This document shows positions 34,601-35,157 of a stretch of DNA of 35,157 nucleotides, one piece after another. Position numbers and translations under genes: made by a program. Origin of the DNA: Oscillospiraceae bacterium (GTDB lineage: Bacteria > Bacillota > Clostridia > Oscillospirales > CAG-272); assembly GCA_015064555.1 (NCBI GenBank), contig SVRZ01000028.1:1-35157 (forward strand), given 5' to 3'. The first letter of the stretch is position 1. Every line of letters begins with the position of its first letter. A model generated the notes under the pieces. That model searched no databases and was not told where the DNA came from. It was given only the letters and a program-made list of their open reading frames with translations.

Positions 34601-34774
34601 TGCAGTCTGACCGAGGCTGCTCGCATTTGCCACCTTAGCGATTCCCAGACTTGACGTAAAGCTCTCGTTGTGAAGAACGACCGAGCTGCCGTCTGCAAAT
34701 GACAAAAACGATATTGTGAATGCCAGCACCATAGCACAAATGATAACCAATGCTATCTTGCTTCTGAATTTCAT
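31637..34774 (-). CDS. Large secreted protein with beta-helix-like region, 1045 aa
   Basis: A signal peptide (basic MKFRSK, hydrophobic core, likely cut after SFA at 27) marks export; no LPXTG or SLH anchor is seen. Residues ~30-245 look like a concanavalin/LamG-type sandwich ('GEWQHVTFIIDVTKN', 'YTYLNGELVGSG', 'FCFDNLKVTKL'). Residues ~455-700 have short repeated strands ('GGKLTFKNGTVDA', 'NSVLTVENLTVNASK', 'GTATFTECNIDF', 'AAGAVTISGGRYG') typical of a right-handed beta-helix. The C-terminal ~300 residues are beta-rich and unassigned. No catalytic residues were identified, so it may bind glycans rather than cut them. It is first in a unit with the deacetylase lipoprotein, and AAAGGAG lies ~7 bases before the ATG. 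Confidence 0.8.
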   Translation of the reverse strand: MKFRSKIALVIICAMVLAFTISFLSFADGSSVVLHNESFTSSLGIAKVANASSLGQTALKLKKGADGGGYAMFYPTLTGTNPAHGFVEVRCKDTYVNATDDIRYFILEFDFATETQYVDGMDFEFIGKDTAAKSVFGQTKTYISTDPAGDWTIKTGNSKKIEQACGEWQHVTFIIDVTKNNASGVGSANSMLYTYLNGELVGSGKAFKGDLCYLHSLRISYQKNASVDKSDSFCFDNLKVTKLTASYNGNLPAILADGTESLTSFDLSNYKTGYTFPKTAPVAKIGDKEYSTVSDIENALKTGDELVLLADIYDSIKIPCACSIYNPNGYKLSYDANGFTAYEAENTVSFIEPFDSVEVIWHIGDRIEKATYTSIAPAVPPAYSETVEINGVAYKAIGFAKSEGGTVVTDLGYVSPYNREFWLVYEEPLALVVHTDGTVSYAYSAPELESFISSFENKDLVKLLCDATVSTAFKVNGKELTVDLGGHTLTVSENITSDMFTVGTGGKLTFKNGTVDAYRNGRIPQGSTSVVRRRLFVTSSENSVLTVENLTVNASKMIALIKSGTATFTECNIDFTNDYENMIDLYSNDSSVYPTTLNFNKCHIEAYKTIVNVYKPSGVSNNNAVINAKDCYMKTAERVFATEAAGAVTISGGRYGCKYLFGKLNINKDATVTISEGTLMNFDRIDEKGGLNFELDGGEVVRINNNEYPYTVSKNYANIKWVWPDKTVNELWKKGEIPICPFKIPDSTGGIKYELSEIRQVSGAEEYRLSVSENFNTKVSLELGCDLSLNLYISEMDFKTVRIGSVSYTKEMARVVLLDGETYYKFNTGVIAPDKCVKTINATITLPSPFGDKQYVCELNVLRYLDKILTGGYSYDTHRLGLTALASIGSRLTDEGSIVLFERTASKYDLESVIVPIPESGSDISGVSDAVVSAHISDKNGIAYRLALNPSYTGTLTVSYILKGEEHRDELAISQGEYEGKDYIEIHTDADAFADGITVAVKDTSAKVDMSLAFKQSEGIVGEDLLILYSYSKQVKRYIAESKEG

Positions 34775-34805
34775 GGCTCTCTCCTTTGAAATATCTTTTT
34801 AGCTT

Positions 34806-34834
34806 ATTATAAATCTCGGATCCGATAAAATCAA
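34806..34834 (-). promoter_or_regulatory. Sigma-A promoter of the 1045-aa protein / deacetylase unit
   Basis: On the minus strand TTGATT (34829-34834), 17 bases, TATAAT (34806-34811). The spacer contains a perfect 10-base palindrome TCGGATCCGA (34816-34825) that could be an operator. Confidence 0.8.
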
Positions 34835-34987
34835 TTCTGCTTTTAAAGTTTATCGTATTTATATCGAAAATCAAGATAAATTAAACAAAAATCCAAAGCA
34901 CAAGTTAGTGAAAAGCAACAATTTTTATCTCCTATCCATGATGCCGACATCACAGCAGAATAACAGTACTCAATGCAATCGGGGCTG

Positions 34988-35157
34988 TCTCATTAAGAAT
35001 TCAGGCATATCAATGATAAATCGGTAAATGACGGTTGTAATTACACGATTTGCGAATTCTTAATGAGATCAGAACCTTGGGGCGAACGGATTTAGAGCAG
35101 AAAGCGTCGGCTGATAATCAAACGCAAACGAGTCTGTGCTCGCACAAGCGAGGCGCG
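34988..35157 (+). ncRNA. Unassigned structured RNA-like element, copy 2 (cut by window end)
   Basis: TCTCATTAAGAATTC (34988-35002) pairs perfectly with 35054-35068 across a 51-base variable loop. The following core matches copy 1: TCGGCTGATAATCAA (35107-35121) and CGAGTCTGTGC (35129-35139) are identical. The helix before them (35086-35093/35101-35107) uses A-U and C-G pairs where copy 1 has G.U and G-C. The small hairpin UGUG-CUCG-CACA is kept with another loop. The branched half seen in copy 1 would lie beyond base 35157. The 34835-34987 stretch before it shows no gene. Confidence 0.6.

Overview
The window looks like the chromosome of an anaerobic gut or rumen Firmicute of the class Clostridia, probably near Oscillospiraceae/Ruminococcaceae. 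Support comes from strong AGGAGG-type ribosome binding sites, sigma-A promoters with 17-bp spacers, Gram-positive lipoprotein signals, BspA-like LRR_5 surface lipoproteins, a DUF4317 protein, a flavin-based lactate dehydrogenase/Etf module and a glycyl radical enzyme. No tRNA, rRNA, CRISPR array or intact insertion sequence was seen.

Layout. (1) 1-2.05 kb, + strand: the 3' end of an Rhs/YD-repeat polymorphic toxin gene with an AT-rich variable tip, then two or three tiny membrane-protein genes, one apparently frameshifted, that are candidate immunity genes. (2) 2.08-2.36 kb: an intergenic, highly structured RNA-like element. A second copy sits at the right edge (34.99-35.16 kb); the two share sequence blocks and compensatory base changes. 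(3) 2.6-13.0 kb: two minus-strand transcription units, each pairing an LRR_5 lipoprotein (646 and 1256 aa) with a small membrane protein. They flank a plus-strand etfB-etfA-dehydrogenase operon (5.2-8.7 kb) predicted to oxidise lactate or another 2-hydroxyacid by flavin-based electron confurcation.

(4) 13.3-28.3 kb: a carbohydrate-catabolic island made of soluble proteins without signal peptides. Minus-strand unit A (20.0 to 13.3 kb) has its own promoter and terminator and encodes a DMT transporter with a 3' frameshift, a glycyl radical enzyme, an aldo/keto reductase and a GH31 enzyme. Minus-strand unit B (25.3 to 20.3 kb) encodes a GH10-like enzyme, an enolase-superfamily sugar-acid dehydratase, an alpha/beta hydrolase, an RraA-like protein and an SDR. 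An AraC regulator is divergent from unit B. A heparinase II/III-like protein follows. Together they suggest intracellular breakdown of a (probably acidic or substituted) oligosaccharide, with the sugar acid dehydrated, split by an aldolase and reduced. The glycyl radical enzyme's role is unknown and its activase is not in the window.

(5) 28.4-34.8 kb: a minus-strand unit with a 1045-aa secreted beta-helix-like protein, a polysaccharide-deacetylase lipoprotein and a DUF4317 protein.

The most interesting unexplained signals are the paired structured element, a second dispersed repeat that carries a terminator and sits just downstream of genes, and the glycyl radical enzyme with an atypical cysteine loop inside a glycan locus. 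All family assignments come from reading motifs; no database search was possible.
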